A stretch of 64,000 nucleotides of DNA from Brasenia schreberi. Taxonomy: Eukaryota > Streptophyta > Magnoliopsida > Nymphaeales > Cabombaceae. Made by a program: the position numbers and the translations under genes. How positions within the stretch are numbered: the stretch's first letter is position 1; each line of letters begins with the position of its first letter. Where the stretch lies: contig JAYKKT010000061.1 in assembly GCA_036023115.1 (NCBI GenBank), positions 16,060,501 to 16,124,500 on the forward strand, written 5' to 3'. Below the pieces are notes generated by a model, which made no database searches, was not told the origin of the DNA, and saw only the letters and a list, made by a program, of their open reading frames with translations. This document shows positions 1 to 12,670 of the stretch, piece by piece.

Positions 1-670
1 AATATTAGAAATAACCATCTACTAACTTATAGACAAATAAATAGGTTGGACTCTTAACTCAAGGTGAAGCATGAATCCTTCCACAAATGTAAGAAACTCT
101 CAAGACTTAATATGTAAATGAACGATCCCTCAAATACAAGAAGATGTACAATAAGACTTATTCGGTCTCTTCTGAATTGAGTGCACAAAGGATGATAACT
201 CAAAAGAAAACTCATAAAATAGAACTTTGCTTTGCTTTCATTTTCTTTGACTTTTTTCTACTTTCACCTTTTTTTGCTTTGCTTTGTTTTCAAGCCTTTT
301 GGCTTTTCACTTTTTCCCCAAAATATAATATTTTAGCACATATAAAATGAATATATCATATTACATTGAACCACAAATATATGAGGCAATATTGAAAATC
401 CATTACACCGAGTACCAATATCCCATCACACAACAAGGAATCAAGAAGTTAGTAGCCAATCTATAAGCTAAGATATCTCAAGGATAAAATATTTCAATAT
501 TTTAAAAATTAAGAGTGTTACCAAAATATTGATATTGATGATTTCTTAAACTTTTTTAACACTAAAAATCAAATAAAAAAGATTTTATCCAAAATGATGT
601 AATTTTAAGTGGTTCAAAAACATTGAAGCCCATGTTTTCAAAGTCAAATCCAAAAGGCACAATAGATAAA
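1..670. repeat. Dispersed repeat R, copy 1, left part
   Basis: Non-coding AT-rich DNA that is repeated, diverged but in the same order and orientation, at 7260-7960. Shared landmarks are the 'agacaaataaatagg' stretch near 30 (7300 in copy 2), 'ttcggtctcttct' near 160 (7435), 'aatagaactttgcttt' near 220 (7485) and 'gatttcttaaacttttt' near 540 (7797). Short open frames inside are unsupported. Family not recognised; it may be the internal part of a long-dead retrotransposon. Confidence 0.65.
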
Positions 671-2750
671 AACTATCACATCCCCACCAGTTGTGACCAT
701 GACCCAACCTGAGCTGATGCCACCCGACCACTCATCGCATGGGTAGAAAGTAACCAACATTCAAGAACAAGCATATCAAAATTTTAGCTCAAATAAAATA
801 TATCAAATTCAAATATCTACAAGTCTAAACAATCCATTCAAAATGGTGTAGGACCCATTGAACATAAATGCCGAATGTCATATAAAAACATCTAGATAAC
901 CTAACCCTCATGTATATCATACCATCACGAAAAAGGCAACTTAATCAATCTATTACTCGACACTATGTGCCTAAAAGTGCTAGCTTCAAAATAAGCTTTA
1001 AAATAATAGGGTGAGTTCTAACCCATAACTCAATAAAGAAGTTATACACTCTTTAATAGAATGCATATTAAACTCATGTATGTTTCACAATCATTTCATA
1101 ACAAATCATATTTATATTTCAACTTATGATTTCAAATTCATACTCGATCACACACACACACATCAACCAATTACGATAATTACTGCCCATATTGTGTCTG
1201 TCTCAAAGGCCACAAGAGTCGTCCAACTCTCTCTTATATGACCTTGGTCTATCTCGTCTAAGATGATCAACGACACCGACTATCATGATAGAGTGTTCGG
1301 GAACACAGTATATTCGCTCCAAGCTAAAATACTCAAGAGACCTATAAGTCTCTAGAGACCCCATACAAACCGCACAAGTATGGCTTGTGTATGCACACAC
1401 TATTATGTTTCAAAACCAATTACATCTTATCATATTCACAAGTTCATATATGGATCCATATATCCAAATCTATATCCACATAATATTTAAATAACAATTT
1501 TATATCAACTTATGCAAATCAAATCATGATCTTTATCAACCACATAAACAATCTTATTTCAAAAACACACTAAATAACCCATAATTTCAAATATTATATA
1601 AGAACATTAGCAAAACATTTAACAATTATGTATGTTTAAATCAATCTAAAACAAGAAAAATAACTTCTAGGATGGTTTCAATAGAGAATGAATAACCCCC
1701 TATCTGAAGGAGTACCAAGATCTAATTCCCAAACTTCTGAGCCACTTTTATCACTACCAAATCTTTTAATTTTAATCTCTAAATAGTTATAAAAAATAAA
1801 AATATTAAAATTTATTTAACTACAAGTATAACGCAATAATGTGGATCCAAATTGAACCTTAAACAACCTTCAAATGGTAAAAAACCCAACCTAAATCTAA
1901 ATAAGTTGTCCTAGATCCAAACTATCACTTGGATCTATTTTTTTATCCAAAGTAGACAACATAGTAGGTATTCTATGTTTCTAGTTCAACACAGAACTTG
2001 AAACTATCCAAACAAGTTCTATGTTAAATTCTTTTTCTAATCCAAAACCTATTTTGAATACAAACATAACCTTAACCTATTCTTGACACAAAAAAAACCC
2101 AAAACTATACGCAAAACCTCTTCCACACGACACAACAATACTTAATGATTCAGACATGACACAACATATCATATTTAGTGATTCAGACATGACACAACAT
2201 GAAAGGGGACTCATTTCCCCAAAATCTAGGCAACCATAGATTCTGATGGTGATTTCAGGGTTTTCTGGTGATGTTCAGTCCGATGGTTGTCTCCTTCTGT
2301 TCGCCTGCCTCCCCTCTTCAAATCGATACCCACGACTTACCTTGACCCACCAAAACCATTTGTGCTACCTCAATTCATCAATTCAAGTCCAAAATAATGA
2401 TCAACAACCATCTTTTTCACCAAAAATTTCAAAAACCGAAAATTTGAAAATATTCAGGCCAATTTTTGCAATGTGAATCCTCGTTCTTCTCCTCTCTTTA
2501 TTGTCAATTCGATGGAGGAACCCAATGGGTTGCTATTGATCATTAGTGACTTAAATGAGATGGAAAATGTTATGAAAATGGTAACCATTTCACTATGATG
2601 GCAAGATCCATCTATTTCCAACAACACCTAAATCGGATGGTGATGTTCCTCTAGCTTGAGCGGGTCTAGATCCAATTCAACGAAATGTCGCAAAAATAAT
2701 ATAACCCAATTAAAAAATCAAAACTAGATTCCAAGCAACACCTAAATCGG
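671..2750. repeat. About 2.1 kb present in repeat R copy 1 but absent from copy 2
   Basis: Repeat R reads straight through in its second copy (around 7925-7990), whereas the first copy is split here. The stretch therefore looks like an insertion, or was deleted from copy 2. It begins near 'actatcacatccccacc' and holds a short direct duplication, 'gattcagacatgacacaaca', at about 2149 and 2181. No coding potential is seen. Composition suggests a solo LTR, but I could not fix matching ends or a target duplication, so this is inference. Confidence 0.35.
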
Positions 2751-3010
2751 ATGGTGATTGTATTACTAATCGTGGTGTGAACAACTCAAAGAGATCAAGC
2801 CCTAGGTGTGCAACACCAGAGGTGCGACATAAATCCTTGCCTTCAGGTTATTTTTAAGAAATACTAGCTTATAAAACCAATTATAAAAATATAAGTCAAA
2901 ATCCAATAAACATCATGGATAATATTTCTTTAAGTATTGGGTGTTTGTTGAATGAGACAAGTTTCTACCATCAACATGAGTGAGCTAATAGAAATTACTA
3001 TAAGAAACTC
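2751..3010. repeat. Dispersed repeat R, copy 1, right part
   Basis: Matches 7990-8100 and then 10380-10590, which are the two flanks of the solo LTR at 8123-10349. Shared landmarks: 'aagagatcaag' (2788 and 7998), 'tttttaagaaatacta' (2851 and 8059), and 'aaacatcatggataatatt' (2907 and 10498). It acts as a ruler that shows the solo LTR was inserted into a copy of this repeat. Confidence 0.6.
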
Positions 3011-4449
3011 TTTTTACAACATAAGCCCTCTCAATTGAGACACCACTTACCTAAAGGACAATGTTCTTTGAGTTTGTATCAGTGGAAGAACAAAAACACC
3101 AACTTAGAATTTTTGTGGATGGATGTGCTTAGCATAGTACCTAATGACTCACTGCCAATATGATTATGCACATTCAATAGTTAGAAGCCACTTCTCATTT
3201 AAAAGATATAACTTAACCAAGTTTCATGTTAAAATCAGTTAACATCTCAAAAAATACATCTATGCAAAGGGAAAACAACTAAACATGGATGGGTAGTATA
3301 GCAGGACTGACCTACTTTGTACGCCATAAATCAATGCATCTCTCAAAAGATGTATCAGATGTCTTACTTGAAAGGCTACCATGCTCTCTATAATTTTAAC
3401 CTTCTATTTCTATCTACTCCATCTGCAATTGAGCTTTAAACATCCATTCCAGGACACCAACTACCTCCAAAAAGGTAAACTATCTCCCTCCATATGTGAG
3501 TTGCACTTTGACATTCAAAGAATAGGTGAGTGTTTTGTTTCCTGTGCTAGATTGCAAAGCACATAATAGCTTCCAGTAACCAGCCCCATCGTACTTAAAA
3601 TGTTCTATTGTTCGCAATCGTCTTTCAATTGCTAATCTAAGAGTTAATCCATAGTTCGAAATTTCAAAACGAGCAATCAAGAACACACACACAAGGGTAT
3701 TATTGGTGGCTATTTCGAAAATTTTGTAGGAAAATAGATAAACCAGAGAAGGGAGATGTTACTGTCAACAAAATATGAGATGTAGAAATATTATATGAAA
3801 ACTGAATCAAAGAATGTTAGAGTACTGGACTCGGATCCAAAATAAGGACCAACCAGAAAAGATCTTAGAAGGACCGTTGGTACACAACATGCATTTGGCA
3901 GAATGTGCGGTATTAACTATTTAGAAGAACTCAACCAACCAAGAAAGTAGAAAATTTGTAACTTTGCCATGAGAAAGGCCGCCGCCGAATAGACTGTTTT
4001 CGTTAATTTAATAAGAAGGAATTTCGTAATGCAAGAACATATTATTGCCTCCCTTGTTTCATCTTCCTAGTTAAATGCTAATTTTCCTTTCTTTCTTATC
4101 TTCACTTAGCATAACCTAGCTTAGCTTAGCATCGATTGCCATGACATAGCTTCTGTCACCATTGATCACCCTTTTGGGCTATTTGATGGAGGATGCTCAG
4201 AGACCCGTAGCTTGCTTCATGTCCATCAAATCCATCTTATTTTTTTGCAGCAAGAAACACTCTAACTTGGTGAAGCAAGGGAGAATGGGGTGTCGAACCG
4301 GAGTGTCCTTCCACACAAAAGCTAGAGCGTTTCAAATTGGATCAGCAAGGCATTGCCTAAATCCAATTGTGAGAGAGAGCAATGCTGAAAAGGTAAGAGC
4401 ATTTATGACTGCAAGCCCATATGACTCATACACATAGAGAGAGATACCA
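3011..4449. other. Intergenic, no gene seen
   Basis: AT-rich sequence without a credible exon, RNA gene or transposon end. The few open frames are under 100 codons and lack recognisable motifs. I see nothing else in it. Confidence 0.5.
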
Positions 4450-6240
4450 TATGCTGAAACCATGATGGCATTTATGACGGTGTGTATAAATTTTAGGTTA
4501 TGCAAAACTCTCAACTTGTATCCAATCTTCTTAATTTTACCAATATAGATAAAAAATAAGTCAAGAATGACTCACCTCTTATTCGCTTTCTTTTTATGCA
4601 TTGTAAGCCCAAATCAAGTTCTTTTCACAATCGCCTTCTTGTCCTGGTGAATAAGAGTCACTTCTTGTACTACAAAATTCTTACCTAATAAAAGAAAAAG
4701 ATACCTACATGCTTGTATTGAGATGTGAGTACAAAAAGGGGGTCTCCATTCCTATTTGTTTTGGGTCTTAATTGGGTTTGGATCTCTAAATTGGACTTGA
4801 CATAAGTGTGTATGTATTGCTAAGTGGGTATACATCTACAATGGATATAGATCTAAAATGAATATGAATTTTTGAATGTATATGGCTAGAATAGATGTAG
4901 ACCTAAAATGGATGTAGACCTATGAATGGATATGGCTGGAATCAATCCTAAGAAAATGATGCATAAATGAAACATGCAACTAATTAAAGTGTTAAGATGT
5001 AGAAATCCCGATTCGCAAAAAATCTCAATTTGTAGGAAGTCCTCATTTGCAGGAGATCATGATTTATAGAAAATCATGATGTGTAGTGTATATGATTTTT
5101 AAATAATTATTTTATAAAATCAAATGTGCATGAAAATTTCAAAAGCTACAAACAGGTGCAAGTATAGGATCTTAAACATGCATGAATTAAATCTAATGTG
5201 CAAAATAATCCTAATCTAACCAAGAGTTAAACTATCCAAGTAAGAATACAACTAAAGAATGAAGATGCAAGATGATTAAAAAGAGATCAACTAAGACTTA
5301 TGTAATGTAGGTATATGATGCTTATATTAAATGATTAAGGCTTGAATATAGGTGAAAAGGAATCCTATAAAAACTAAAAAGGTTTAATAAAACAAGCATA
5401 AATTAATAAACTAAAAGATAGAACTCACAAGATTAGCTAGCAAGGGGTCGGCAACACTTGCATGTTAATGGTGCAATCATCATACACCACAGCAAAGAGA
5501 GAGAAATGACTTGGATTCTTATTCCTTCTTCACTTAACCCCCATTATACCCTATTTATAGTTTTTCTTAGGGTATCTTGAAAAGGAAAACTTGGTACAAC
5601 ATTTCTCACTTTCAAAAAGCATAAAATGAAAATGTAAGAAGGTGAAATTTTTGGTATTTGGATAGATTGTGCTTTCTTCTTGAGCTTGTTGCCATAAATG
5701 ACAAGTAGAAAACTGAAAATTGTTGGTTGCTCCTTTCTTGTTTGATTCAGTTTTTATGTGTGCCATGTATACATTATATATATAGCTATATATTATGTAG
5801 ACATGTTTAATATACATATATATTATACGGAATCCCCCACACACATATATTTTATGTAAACATGATACACACACATATATACTTCATGATACTACCTATA
5901 TACTTACCTAGTGTTATATATAAGACATGTGTTACATAAAAATGTATAAATATATATAATTTTATACATAAGATATATATAGATTAGTTTTCCAGTTATT
6001 ATATATTTATATATTATATTCTTATACATGTAGATGTATACATAAAACATATATGTAATATGTATGCACGACTTTCCATAATAGCTGAAAATATTTTAAA
6101 ATATCATGAAATGATACTTGAATCTTGAACCGCAGAATTTTGCCAAGAAGATAAGTTATTGGTAATGTATTCCTTTTTCCATCATGATGTTGTGAGTATA
6201 GACCATATTTAATCATCTTTGAGTCCATTATGAAGCATCA
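4450..6240. repeat. Dispersed repeat S, copy 1 (uninterrupted copy)
   Basis: Non-coding repeat whose second copy lies at 14640-15389 plus 18334-18410. Shared landmarks: 'tgtgtataaattttaggtt' (4482 and 14657), 'tcaagaatgactcac' (4560 and 14733), 'ttgagatgtgagta' (4718 and 14840), 'ggatatggct' (4927 and 15037), and 'atatatttatatattatatt' (6001 and 15350). At 6021-6040 it contains the undisturbed version of the site where the LINE at 15390-18314 landed in copy 2. Confidence 0.7.
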
Positions 6241-7259
6241 TCAAGGCACACCTATGGATAACTTAGTCCTTTTTGAAGTGTCCTCAATTTATCATACAGG
6301 TCTTTCTTAACCTTTTAGGCGTATCTCTCACCCATTTTCTTGAAAGAGCACAATGATAGTTGGTGGGATAAAAACTACAACGCTACACTAGCAAATTGAA
6401 TCAGAGGTGCTAGTTAGATGATGTCTTCCTCCAAAGTGCCTCATGGGGTTCATTCAAAAAGGATGACACACATCTGATCCTTTTGCTAAAATTTTGCAAA
6501 CACAAAAGACCTCTAGCCAAATCAAGTGAAAGTATCTTAGAAAGAGAAAGCCTAAAAAAAGTATTTAGCAAAGCACAAAAGAGTAGGGATCTATAAAAAC
6601 CATGAAAACATTAACCAAGCACACCCAAGATAGAACAAATATAGAATGAGGCTGGAGCAAAATGAAGGTATAGATAAGAGTGATGTATAGAGTAAAACTG
6701 AAGTGAACGAGAAATGTTTGCCTCGAATGGAGAGAACCCAAAATAGACCCAGAAAAACTTTTTGAGCAATAAGGGACTATCACAAAAGAACAATGTCAAG
6801 TCAAACATCTCTAGCATAATACAAAGAAGACTTCCATGCTAATATCAAAAGGGGAATGAGGCTCAACTACCATAACTCAAAGAAAGAAACAAAATGCCCC
6901 CAACTTGTGGGAAAATGCATTTATATCATGAGATGATTCATAGATATGACTAAACATATGTCATGATGAATAAAGTGCATGGTTCCAACCTCGATGAGAT
7001 AAAGGATTCTCCTTCTGAAATTTCAAAATAGAGATAATGCATTTTAGCACAAGCCAAGAGAAAGAAAAAGATGTTTTACATAGACAAGAATAAATCTAGG
7101 TACTAAGACAAGAACAATTATGAAGGTCAATTCCTTATAGGTGATCATGACTCATGTGTTGGTTTTGAAAAATCACAAAAGTATTTTACTTTGTCACTTG
7201 ACTCATAGCCTATACTAATAGAGGAAGAAGTCAATACCAATGTCAATGATCAAAATCCT
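6241..7259. other. Intergenic, no gene seen
   Basis: AT-rich, with overlapping short minus-strand open frames (6565-6817) that lack any domain signature. No transposon end or RNA gene recognised. Confidence 0.5.
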
Positions 7260-8122
7260 AATTTTCAAAATCTCAAAATAACAATCTAGATACCCATAGA
7301 CAAATAGATTGGTTAGGACTCTTAAATCCATATGGAACATGGATACCTCCTCAAATGCAATAAGATTTGAAGGCTGAATATATATAAAATGGCACAATAT
7401 TTCTTAAATGCAAAAAGATATACAAGAAGATTTACTCGGTCCCTTCTTATTTGTCCCAAGTATACAAAGAATTATAACCCAAAAATAGAACTTTACTTTG
7501 CTTTATCTTTTTTTCTTTATCTTTTTTTCAACTTTCTTTCTCTCTCTTTTTTATTCCTTTGGCTTTTTACTTTGTCAAAATATAATATTTCAGCATATAT
7601 AGAATATATCAAAATACATCACAAAAGGATGGATGCATAAGATAGGCTTGAAAAATTCATTACATTGAGTACAAACACTACAACACACAACATAGAATCA
7701 AGAAAACACTAACTGATTTACAAGCTAAGATATCCAAAAGATAAATTATTTTATATTTTTAAAATTAAGAGAACATTGCCAAAATGCAGGTATTGACGAT
7801 TTCTTAAACTTTTCAAGAAATTGAAAATCAAGCGAAAATGAATTTTGTAAAATGATTTAATTTGAAGGGGTTAATATAGTGAAGCTCATAGTTTTGAGAT
7901 CAAAATCCAAAAGGCGTAAACAATATAAGTGCATCACGATATCAAAAAAGTGGAATCTAAGAATAGTATTTCTAACCATGGAGGGTAATGACTTGAAGAG
8001 ATCAAGCTGCAGGTGCACAACACTAGGGTTATCATGCATATCCCTACCTTTAAATAATTTTTAAGAAATACTATCTTATAATACATATAAAATCAGATTT
8101 TAAGAATAATACCTCTGACCAT
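7260..8122. repeat. Dispersed repeat R, copy 2, left part
   Basis: Diverged second copy of the sequence at 1-670 and 2751-2860. It ends at the target duplication ACCAT (8118-8122) of the solo LTR and resumes at 10350 after the second ACCAT. Confidence 0.6.
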
Positions 8123-10349
8123 TGTAAACACCCTAAATGAATTTTGAAAAAAAAAAAGCCTCACTCTCGATGTCAAAAACCAGCTTGTTTTAAAACCTCT
8201 GCTTTAAATTGGGAATTTTAAAATCTTTAAAATAAAGATTTCAAAGTTAAAGGTATTCAAATTAAAGCTGAAGGGATGAAGCCTAGAGAATAGAAACAAA
8301 TCAAGATGGGAGCGAAGATCAAGGCGACGGTTAAGCAAAGCCCGCATCAAGCTGGGATCAAGTTCATGTAAATCAAGCCATGGATCAAGGAAGTGGACCA
8401 CATTGAGTAAGGCACGGCTCCATCAAAAGACCAATCCAAGTGGGTGGCCTCACTAACCTAACTTAGTTGAATTTGATCAAAGCCTAGACTTGATTCACTT
8501 AGGCTAACCATGACTCGTGGTCTAGCTCTAACCAAGTGGCCTTAAGTAGACCGAATTTGACTCACCTTAGCTATATCCACCCTACATTCTTTGGCTAAAC
8601 CACAATGGAAATCCCCTTTACCTATTCTTGACCGAACCCATCTCAGCTCTCCCGTCTTTTTCATTAAGTACACCCTTCCTAGCCGAGGCGATGGAACCAA
8701 CACCAAGGTGGCTCGAGCCAAGAGTGAACCGGTCTACTTAGAGCTACCCATGATGGGTTTATGCTGACCTAGGGGACCACATGAAGGTCACTTAATGTCC
8801 ACGTGAAGAGCATGGACTTTGGGGCTGGGTTTTGGGCCATGTAGCACCCGCCCCAAGGAGGGATCTACAGAAGTCCCCCCTGGCCTATAAATAGAGGCCA
8901 AGGGGGATGATTTCTAGCATTGGTGAGCATTCTTGGGCATTCTTGGCTGGAGCATTTCGTGAGGTTCATCTAGGGAAGAGTGGAGAGAGAGAGGAAGTGT
9001 AGGAAAGGTAGGAAAGTGCTACAAAATTAGAGAGTGAAAGCGAGAAAAGAAAGAAGAGAGAAGAGAGTGTAGGAAAGAGAGGTTGAGTGCTTCATTTGTA
9101 AGCCATTTCTTTGAGGTAATCAAGTAAGTGTTTCTCATCCCTTATTTCTCTCTATTCTCTTCTTAACATTCAATTCAAAAGGAGTTGTATTAATTGAGCC
9201 TTGTCTCCCCACATGATGTAATAAGAAGTAGATGTGCTGCAATTTCTGTTTCTTACTTATGCGCTCTAATTGTTTGTTTTCTTAACTCTACCTCTCTATA
9301 TGTTATAAAAATCCTATAACTCCTAATCCCCTCTATGCTTAAGCTAATCTATATATTTCCATTCATTTTTCTTCAGCAATTTATTTTGAGTTGTTGTGTT
9401 GGTGCAATTTAAATTCGGGTGAGTTTGCATCATGTATGTTCTAAAAACGAAATTCTGTTTTTCCAGCATCTGGCATACGTTGATTTCTGTAATTTATTTC
9501 TAAACTGATGATCCGAATGCTTTGAAATTTTAGGCACCAAATCTACACACACAAATAAATTAGAAATAAAATTTTCAAGAATTTTAAGGTTGTGTAGCTA
9601 CGTGAATAAAACTAGGAAAGATCAGGCAAATTCAGATTTGGTTTCTGTATAGTCGGTTTTCTTGTAAAAGAGGTTGGGTAAAAGTCTTATATCTCTGTTT
9701 GTAGTGAACCAAACTTCATAAAATTAGTTTCATTGAAAATCTGACATCCATAACTTTCTGGTAAGACTAAAATCATAGAATTTGGAGTTTTGTACACCAA
9801 GATATAGAGGTTTCTTTAGGCCTATGTGTTTTTCTAATAGAATATCCTAAAACTACTGAGTAGAGTTCATCTCGAGATTTAATTCTGTAGATCTCTAGCC
9901 TCAAAATTAAAATAAAAATAAGCTTAGGATCTTCATATAACAGGCTATGTGTTATAAAATTTTGAGGAATTTTGGAGATCTCTAAATCACTAAAAATATT
10001 TCGGAAACAAGTTTTGAAAATAGAACCACTTTCTGTTTTTCAGAACTTGAAGATTTTCAACTTCTACACCAAGGTGCACGAGTTTGTTGCTATCACCACC
10101 ACACTTCAAAGTGAATTTGGAGTTTCACTCACTCATATGAAATACTCAAAGTGCTTAAGTTGACCTTTGAGTATCGGTTTAAGAAGGCCTAAAGCGAAAA
10201 AATCTCGCTTAGCCACAATCGCCCAAAGTCGAATTTTTAAATTTTGCTAGTTTTTAAAAACTAGCTGACACGCTTGTACAAACGAAGTAGGTTTGAAGAA
10301 TTTATTTCAAGTCTCTACATAGGCTTGAAGTGAAATTTTCATTTTTACA
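8123..10349 (+). mobile_element. Solo LTR, copy D (plus orientation, about 2.2 kb)
   Basis: Begins TGTAAACACCCT and ends TTTTTACA, flanked by the perfect 5-bp duplication ACCAT (8118-8122 and 10350-10354). TG...CA ends plus a 5-bp duplication are the hallmark of an LTR, and a duplication around one LTR means the internal region was lost by LTR-LTR recombination. A TATA box (8886-8893) makes the plus strand the transcribed strand: U3 is 8123-8885 and R/U5 the rest. It shares with copies A, B and C a conserved block near its 3-prime end (10150-10270) containing a 20-bp palindrome at 10246-10265. Long LTRs with such ends suggest a Ty3/gypsy element, possibly Tekay/Del-like. That is inference, because no coding region of the family is in the window. 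Confidence 0.85.
8886..8893 (+). promoter_or_regulatory. TATA box of solo LTR D
   Basis: TATAAATA lies between the arms of a near-perfect 12-bp inverted repeat (8875-8886 CCCCCCTGGCCT and 8894-8906 AGGCCAAGGGGG). The same box on the minus strand occurs in B and C, and a weaker form in A. Transcription would start about 30 bp downstream and run to the right. Confidence 0.6.
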
Positions 10350-10590
10350 ACCATCATGGCAATGACTCAAAATAATTAAGTCATATGAGCACAACACCAA
10401 AAGTATCATGATAATATCTATTTTTAGACCATTTTTAAGAGGTATGCCTTATCTTCCATACAAAACTAGTGAGTTAAAATATAAGTCAAAATCCAACAAA
10501 CATCATGGATAATATTTCTTTAAATATTGGATGTTTATTAGGTTTGACAAGTCTCTATCATCAAACTCAATGAGCAAGTAAGGTAATGTA
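10350..10590. repeat. Dispersed repeat R, copy 2, right part
   Basis: Continues repeat R after the solo LTR. It matches 2870-3000 through 'ataagtcaaaatccaa' and 'aaacatcatggataatatt'. Confidence 0.6.
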
Positions 10591-11224
10591 ATCAATCAAA
10601 TGACAAATCACCTACAATGAATTTCATTGCATACATACATGGGCAAACATGTTAAGGCCAACCTGGATGTGTAGAATAGGAAGGAATGACATGAGATATA
10701 TGTGTAGAAAACAATGCATGATCTAGGGGTTGAACACATAGATAAGATGCATGACATATGAGCAGGTAAGGTGGTGAAAGCATTGACTAATGAAAAGATG
10801 TAGATGTATACATAGGAGATAATGCACAAATATGTGAACAAGAAAATATGTGGGATGACCATGAATTCTTCGAAGTTTCCTCCTACTAAGCTAAAGGGTT
10901 TTTCTTGATGCTCTATGGTTTGGCCGAATTTATAAAGAGTGACACTAAGGATGTCCTAGACAACCTATGAACCTTAAGGACAAAAAAGGATTGACATATT
11001 TTTTTGATTTTTGATTTTTTGAAGTTTTTGGTTTTTAGAATTTTTAAAATTTTAGAATAATAATATAGAAGACCAGGTAAGATCAAATGATGTACCTGGT
11101 AGTGTCTAGAAGAAAGACCAAGGCCAAGGTGGGTCAGGGGGAGTGGGAGCAATAGAAGTGTATTCTTGAGGGATATGGTGTGAAGTCTAAATTCTCTAGT
11201 AGGAGAATGATCATTAGAATATCT
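10591..11224. other. Intergenic, no gene seen
   Basis: AT-rich sequence leading into the tandem array. A minus-strand open frame (10913-11278) is Leu/Ser/Pro-rich with no recognised domain, and its upstream end is simply the first array unit. I do not support it as a gene. Confidence 0.45.
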
Positions 11225-12470
11225 AGGAACCGATGATATATTAGTTAGATCAACTGAGGCTAGAGTATGTCCCAACAATCAAGTGGAAGGTTTAAAGAGG
11301 GAAAAGTTTAAGGATAGAGTGGAGCCTAGTGGTCGACTCAGAAGGTAGGAGACTTGACTAGACATGGTAACTAGTAAAGTAGGCTAAGATATGTTTGCCC
11401 CAACAAGAGGTATAGATGGAAGGTCAAGGTTTATCCTAGTGGGTATAACTAAAGGATGATCTGAATCTACTCCTAGGGTAAGTGAGGAAGGGTCAAGTTG
11501 ATTACAATAGCTAGGAACTGATGATATATTAATTAGATCAACTGAGGCTAGAGTATGTCCCAACAATCAAGTGGAAGGTTTAAAGAGGGAAAAATCTAAG
11601 GATAGAGTGGAGCCTAGTGGTCGACTCTGAAGGTAGGAGACTTGACTAGACATGGTAACTAGTAGAGTAGGCTAAGATTTGTTTGCCCCAACAAGAGGTA
11701 TAGATGGAAGGTCAAGGTTTATCCTAGTGGGTATAACTCCTAGTGAGGAAGTGTCAAGTTGATTACAATAGCTAGGAACCGATGATATATTAGTTAGATC
11801 AACTGAGGCCAAAGTATGTCCCAACAATCAAGTGGAAGGTTTAAAAAGGGAAAAGTCTAAGGATAGAGTGGAGCCTAGTGGTCGACTCTGAAAGTAGGAG
11901 ACTTGACTAGACATGGTAACTAGTAGAGTAGGTTAAGATATGTTTGCCCCAACAAGAGGTATATAGATGGAAGGTCAAGGTTTATCCTAGTGGATATAAC
12001 TAAAGGATGATTTGAATCTACTCCTAGGGTAAGTGATGAAGTGTCAAGTTGATTACAAGTTTAAGGATAGAATGGAGTCTAGTGGTTGACTCTGAAGATA
12101 GAAGACTTGACTAGACATGGTAACTAGGAGAGTAGACTAAGATATGTTTGCCCCAATAAGAGGTATAGATGAAAGGTCAAGGTTTATCCTAGTGGGTACA
12201 ACTAAAGGATGATTTGAATATACCCCTAGGGTAAGTGATAAAGTATCAAGTTGATTACAAGTCTATAGATAGAATGGAGTCTAGTGGTCGACTCTGAAGA
12301 TAGAAGACTTGACTAGACATGGTAACTAGGAGAGTAGGCTAAGATATGTTTGCCCCAATAAGAGGTCTATAGATGGAAGGTCAAGGTTTATCCTAGTAGG
12401 TAGAAGTAAAGGATTATCTGAATCTACCCCAAGGGTAAGTGATGAAGTGTCAAGTTGACTCTTTGTAGGA
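11225..12470. repeat. Tandem array, units of about 260-290 bp
   Basis: Units start at 'aggaac(c/t)gatgatata' at 11225, 11513 and 11774. Two shorter, diverged units that lack the first third follow at about 12060 and 12255. Each unit carries 'ggtcgactc', 'gacttgactagacatggtaa', 'tatgtttgcccca' and 'aaggtcaaggtttatccta'. Spacing is about 289 and 260 bp, not multiples of three, so the array does not keep a reading frame on either strand. Units 1-3 are very similar and so fairly recent. Confidence 0.8.
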
Positions 12471-12489
12471 GATGGTAACAACACACTAA

Positions 12490-12670
12490 AGGGTGTACTA
12501 TAAGAAGGTAGAAACTCTAAGGATATGACCTTGTAAGAGGGTAGACTCTTAGAAGATCGAAACTCTAAGGATATGACCTAGTAAGAGGGTAGACTTTGAG
12601 AATGCAGAGACTCTAAGGATATGACCTAGTAAGAAGGTAGACTTTGACAATGTGAAGACTCTAAGGGTAC
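12490..12670. repeat. Short tandem array, about 55-bp unit, 4 copies
   Basis: The phrase 'actctaaggatatgacc' recurs at about 12510, 12564 and 12612, with a decayed fourth copy near 12658, each followed by 'gtaagagggtagactt' or a close variant. It adjoins the larger array and shares its plain AG-rich character. Confidence 0.7.
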
